From Paraflavitalea pollutisoli (GTDB lineage: Bacteria > Bacteroidota > Bacteroidia > Chitinophagales > Chitinophagaceae), in the NCBI RefSeq assembly GCF_029360705.1, contig NZ_JARKMX010000006.1, positions 124,001-188,000 of the forward strand: a DNA stretch of 64,000 nt, read 5' to 3'. The notes beneath the pieces are model-generated. The model saw nothing but the letters and a program-made list of their open reading frames with translations. It had not been told where the DNA came from and ran no database searches. Position numbers and translations under genes: made by a program. Shown in pieces: positions 61,220 to 64,000 of the stretch (position 1 is its first letter; every line of letters begins with the position of its first letter).

Positions 61220-61894
61220 ATGTTAAGAACCATTGTTGTCATAGGCGGTCTGTGTATAGGCATGGGCAGCAAAGTGCAGGCACAGGCCGTCGACAGCAGT
61301 TACCACAATTACCTGTACGATAGCCGGGTGGCTTATTTTCGTCAATTGCCCCCGGTAAAAAAAGCGATCGTATTCTGGGGCGACAGCATTACCGACTGGG
61401 GCGATTGGGCCGAATTGCTGCAATTCAAAAAGGCCATCAACCGCGGTATTGCGGGTGACAACACCTACGGACTGCGTGGCCGCCTGGACGAAATAGTGCG
61501 GCATGAACCAGCTAAGCTGTTTATTTTGATTGGCACCAATGATATCAACAAGAAGATACCCGTACCTTATATCGTTGCCAATTATAAAAAGATCATCAGG
61601 GCTATACGGCAGCAATCGCCGAAAACCGCCTTGTATGTTCAAAGTGTGTTTCCCATCAACAACCAGTTGATTGGTCGCCAGTATTATTCGGGAACCAACG
61701 AACAGATCATGGAACTCAACAAAGCCCTAAAGGCCATGGCGGATGAGCAGCGGGTTCCCTTCGTAAACATTTATCCCGATCTGCTCGATGCGCAGCAGCA
61801 ACTCGATGCCCGGTTCACCTATGATGGTCTGCATTTGTCGGGCCTCGGGTACCAGGCCTGGGTAGCCAGCCTGAAAAGACAACGATTGCTGTAG
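61220..61894 (+). CDS. SGNH/GDSL-family esterase, copy 1
   Basis: 224 residues from the ATG at 61220, which gives a signal peptide (MLRTIVVIGGLCIGMGSKVQAQ); an in-frame ATG at 61193 would prepend nine charged residues. The four SGNH blocks are visible: GDSIT with Ser56, the RGIAGD glycine, GTND asparagine and DGLHL with Asp202 and His205. Family members of this layout remove O-acetyl groups from sugars, including sialate O-acetylesterases. A related gene follows two genes later (63798). Confidence 0.9.
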   Translation: MLRTIVVIGGLCIGMGSKVQAQAVDSSYHNYLYDSRVAYFRQLPPVKKAIVFWGDSITDWGDWAELLQFKKAINRGIAGDNTYGLRGRLDEIVRHEPAKLFILIGTNDINKKIPVPYIVANYKKIIRAIRQQSPKTALYVQSVFPINNQLIGRQYYSGTNEQIMELNKALKAMADEQRVPFVNIYPDLLDAQQQLDARFTYDGLHLSGLGYQAWVASLKRQRLL

Positions 61895-61933
61895 CCTGCC
61901 TTAAACCCATTTCATCATCGACTATATTCTATC

Positions 61934-63796
61934 ATGAATCTTTCCACCGTAGACATTATCATTATCCTGCTGTACCTCGTCGTGATCATAGGCCTGGGAT
62001 TCTGGATATCCAAGAAGGCATCGAAGAACATTCAATCCTATTTTCTCGGCGACAACAACATCAAGTGGTACTGGCTGGGTTTCAGCAACAGTAGTGGTAT
62101 GTTTGATGTGAGCGGCACCGCTTTTTATGTAGCCCTGCTCTTTATCTACGGTTTCAAAGCCGCTTGGCTCCCCTGGCTATGGCCCATCTGGAACCAGATC
62201 TTCGTGATGGTCTTTTTAGCCATCTGGATACGGCGCAGCAATGCCATGACCGGCGCGGACTGGATCATCAAGCGTTTTGGCGACGACAAAGGTGGCCGTA
62301 TGGCGCACATGATCGTCGTGATCTTCGCCATTGTCAGTGTGATCGGGTTCATTGGTTATGTATTTGTCGGTATTGGCAAATTCGCCGCGAATATCCTGCC
62401 CTGGGATCTTTCCAACGAGTGGCTTACCAGTCAGCAGACCTATGCTTTTATCATCGTAGCGTTGACCACGCTCTATACCGTTAAGGGGGGTATGTACAGT
62501 GTGGTGGCCACCGAAGTACTGCAATACGGTATCCTGGTGGTGAGTTGCGTGCTGGTGGTGATCTTCGCCGTGAAGGGCGTAGACTACGACGCCCTGCACC
62601 AGCAGCTACCAGAAGGCTGGGCTTCCTTCTGGCCCGATTGGAAACTCGATGTGAACTGGGGCGATTCCTTTACGCAGGCCAATCAGAAAATAGGGGAGGA
62701 TGGGTTTACCTGGTTTGGTGCGCTCGTACTGATGATGATTGGCAAAGGTATCTTCGCGAGCCTGGCAGGCCCGGTGCCCGGTTTCGATATGCAGCGTATC
62801 CTGAGTGCGAAGAAGCCCTGGGAGGCAGCCAAGCTCTCCGGATTTACCAACCTCGTATTGTATATCCCCCTGTTCATGATGGTGAGTGCGCTGACATTGA
62901 TTGCCTTTACTTCCTTCATGCCGACATTGAAAGGCCAGGAACGACCTGACTTTGAAGTGATCCTGAGTGGGGTAGTAAGCAATTACCTGCCTGCGGGGAT
63001 CCGGGGTGTAGTGCTGGCTGGTTTGCTGGCCTCCTTCATGAGTGCGTTCTCGGCTTTTGTGAATGCAGCTCCTGCTTATCTCGTTAACGATTTCTACAAA
63101 AAATATTATCGCCCCAACGAAAGTCCGCGCCACTATGTAAAATGCAGCTATTTCACCTCCGTGGCCATTATTGTGATCGGGTGCATCTTTGGATTGTTTG
63201 CTGACTCACTCAGTTCCCTCACCCTATGGATCTCCTCCGCCCTGTATGGTGGCTATGCAGCCGCCAACGTGCTCAAATGGATCTGGTGGCGGTTCAATGG
63301 CTACGGTTATTTCGCTGGCATGGTGGCCGGCCTGGTATCGGCTTCGTTTGTCCCCAAATTGATGGCCTGGCTCGGCAACAACGTTTTTACCGATTACAAA
63401 GAACTGTTTGGCAGCGGCATTGGTACGTTGATCTCTTTCTTCATCATTCTCGTATTGTCGATGTCGGCCAGCGTGATCGGTTGTCTGTTGACGCCGGCGG
63501 CTTCGAGGAGCGTACTCGAATCCTTTTACGCCAATACCAAACCTTGGGGATTCTGGAAACCAGTACTGCAATGGGTGCAGCAGGAAGATCCTGCTTTTGA
63601 ACCCAACCGCCAGTTCAAATGGGATATGCTGAATGTACTGATAGGCATCTGCTGGCAAATGAGCATGGTGATCATGCCTGTATTCTTTGTCTTTGGCTAT
63701 TTCAGCTACGGATTTATGGCCCTGGGTATATGGCTCGTTTGTATGGTAATCCTGAAATTCACCTGGTACGATCGTCTTAAAATCACCGCCGCCTGA
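61934..63796 (+). CDS. Sodium:solute symporter (SSS family)
   Basis: 620 residues with about 13-15 membrane helices. Family motifs: DIIIILLYLVVIIGLGFWISKKASKNIQSYFLGDNNIKWYWLGFSNSSGMFDVSG at the start and LAGLLASFMSAFSAFVNAAPAYLVNDFYKKYYRP near 360-390, the region carrying the sodium-site serines. It imports a sugar or acid with Na+ across the inner membrane. SSS carriers include sialic acid transporters, but substrate cannot be read from sequence. The stop is one base before the next start. Confidence 0.93.
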   Translation: MNLSTVDIIIILLYLVVIIGLGFWISKKASKNIQSYFLGDNNIKWYWLGFSNSSGMFDVSGTAFYVALLFIYGFKAAWLPWLWPIWNQIFVMVFLAIWIRRSNAMTGADWIIKRFGDDKGGRMAHMIVVIFAIVSVIGFIGYVFVGIGKFAANILPWDLSNEWLTSQQTYAFIIVALTTLYTVKGGMYSVVATEVLQYGILVVSCVLVVIFAVKGVDYDALHQQLPEGWASFWPDWKLDVNWGDSFTQANQKIGEDGFTWFGALVLMMIGKGIFASLAGPVPGFDMQRILSAKKPWEAAKLSGFTNLVLYIPLFMMVSALTLIAFTSFMPTLKGQERPDFEVILSGVVSNYLPAGIRGVVLAGLLASFMSAFSAFVNAAPAYLVNDFYKKYYRPNESPRHYVKCSYFTSVAIIVIGCIFGLFADSLSSLTLWISSALYGGYAAANVLKWIWWRFNGYGYFAGMVAGLVSASFVPKLMAWLGNNVFTDYKELFGSGIGTLISFFIILVLSMSASVIGCLLTPAASRSVLESFYANTKPWGFWKPVLQWVQQEDPAFEPNRQFKWDMLNVLIGICWQMSMVIMPVFFVFGYFSYGFMALGIWLVCMVILKFTWYDRLKITAA

Positions 63797-63797
63797 T

Positions 63798-64000
63798 ATG
63801 AAAACAGTGCTTACAGCCGCTTTGCTGACATTCGCTTTACCGGTACTGGCCCAATCGTCCGACAACCCGGATAGTAGTTATGCCAATGGGTACTATGTAG
63901 AAAGAGTTAAGTATTTTGATAGCCTGCAACCCGTAAAACGTCCCATCGTGTTCCTGGGCAACAGCATTACCGAAGTGGGCGCCTGGGCTGAAGTGTTATC
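63798..64000 (+). CDS. SGNH/GDSL-family esterase, copy 2, truncated by window end
   Basis: 67 residues are visible. Signal peptide MKTVLTAALLTFALPVLAQ, then DSSYANGYYVERVKYFDSLQPVKRPIVFLGNSITEVGAWAEVL. It aligns closely with the first 65 residues of copy 1 (DSSYHNYLYDSRVAYFRQLPPVKKAIVFWGDSITDWGDWAELL). The nucleophile block is GNSIT rather than GDSIT, a common variant in Bacteroidota. One base after the symporter stop, so the operon continues past the window. Confidence 0.9.
   Translation, partial: MKTVLTAALLTFALPVLAQSSDNPDSSYANGYYVERVKYFDSLQPVKRPIVFLGNSITEVGAWAEVL

Overview
The window reads as chromosomal DNA of a Bacteroidota bacterium, most likely a Chitinophagaceae member of middling GC. 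The grounds are two SusC/SusD pairs, two ECF sigma/FecR pairs feeding receptors with STN domains, a type IX secretion sorting tail, DUF4249, DUF5018, DUF4861, DUF5009 and DUF6520-type proteins, TAnnTTTG-like promoter boxes and weak Shine-Dalgarno sites. The family placement is inference. I saw no rRNA, tRNA, CRISPR array, prophage or insertion sequence.

Left part (1-19.2 kb). A truncated sigma-54 activator with a degenerate, cysteine-rich N-domain (1-1093) is followed by a three-way-junction inverted repeat. Then come an unknown protein, an exported intradiol dioxygenase, a LytS/LytTR-type two-component pair, and a large secreted matrixin-like protease with a sorting tail. Next are a DinB-fold protein, a divergent BlaI/BlaR1-type (M56) pair, an outer-membrane beta-barrel protein and a 2-hydroxyacid dehydrogenase. 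A leftward run follows: a SET-domain methyltransferase with a histone-H1-like tail, a small unknown, a YdcF protein, a gamma-glutamyltransferase and a DUF4034-like protein.

Middle part (19.2-41.1 kb). An AT-richer island carries a MauE/DoxX-like membrane protein and a small five-cysteine exported peptide. It converges on a leftward sigma/FecR/SusC/SusD locus whose SusC changes base composition part-way along. After a DUF4861 lipoprotein comes a 640-base structured intergenic region with tandem and inverted repeats. Then follow an FtsX/MacB-type permease whose first 50 residues look like the N-terminus of a FecR anti-sigma factor, a response regulator/PAS-kinase/small-protein operon, and a textbook sigma/FecR/TonB-receptor/DUF4249 operon.

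Right part (41.1-64 kb). An envelope-glycan trio (GT2, polysaccharide deacetylase, GT25) and an OmpA/PD40 protein end at a strong bidirectional terminator. The rest is one carbohydrate locus: an exported unknown and a ROK repressor on the minus strand, divergent from a ten-gene plus-strand operon. The operon encodes an AGE-type 2-epimerase, an exported flavoprotein, SusC, SusD, a DUF5018 lipoprotein, a putative glycoside hydrolase, a DUF5009 membrane protein, an SGNH esterase, a sodium:solute symporter and a second SGNH hydrolase cut by the window end. Two copies of the inverted repeat TTAnTAAA-N4-TTTAnTAA, one upstream of the exported unknown and one between ROK and the epimerase gene, look like the ROK operator. 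The content points to an N-acylated amino sugar such as an O-acetylated sialic acid, but lyase, kinase and sialidase are not in view.
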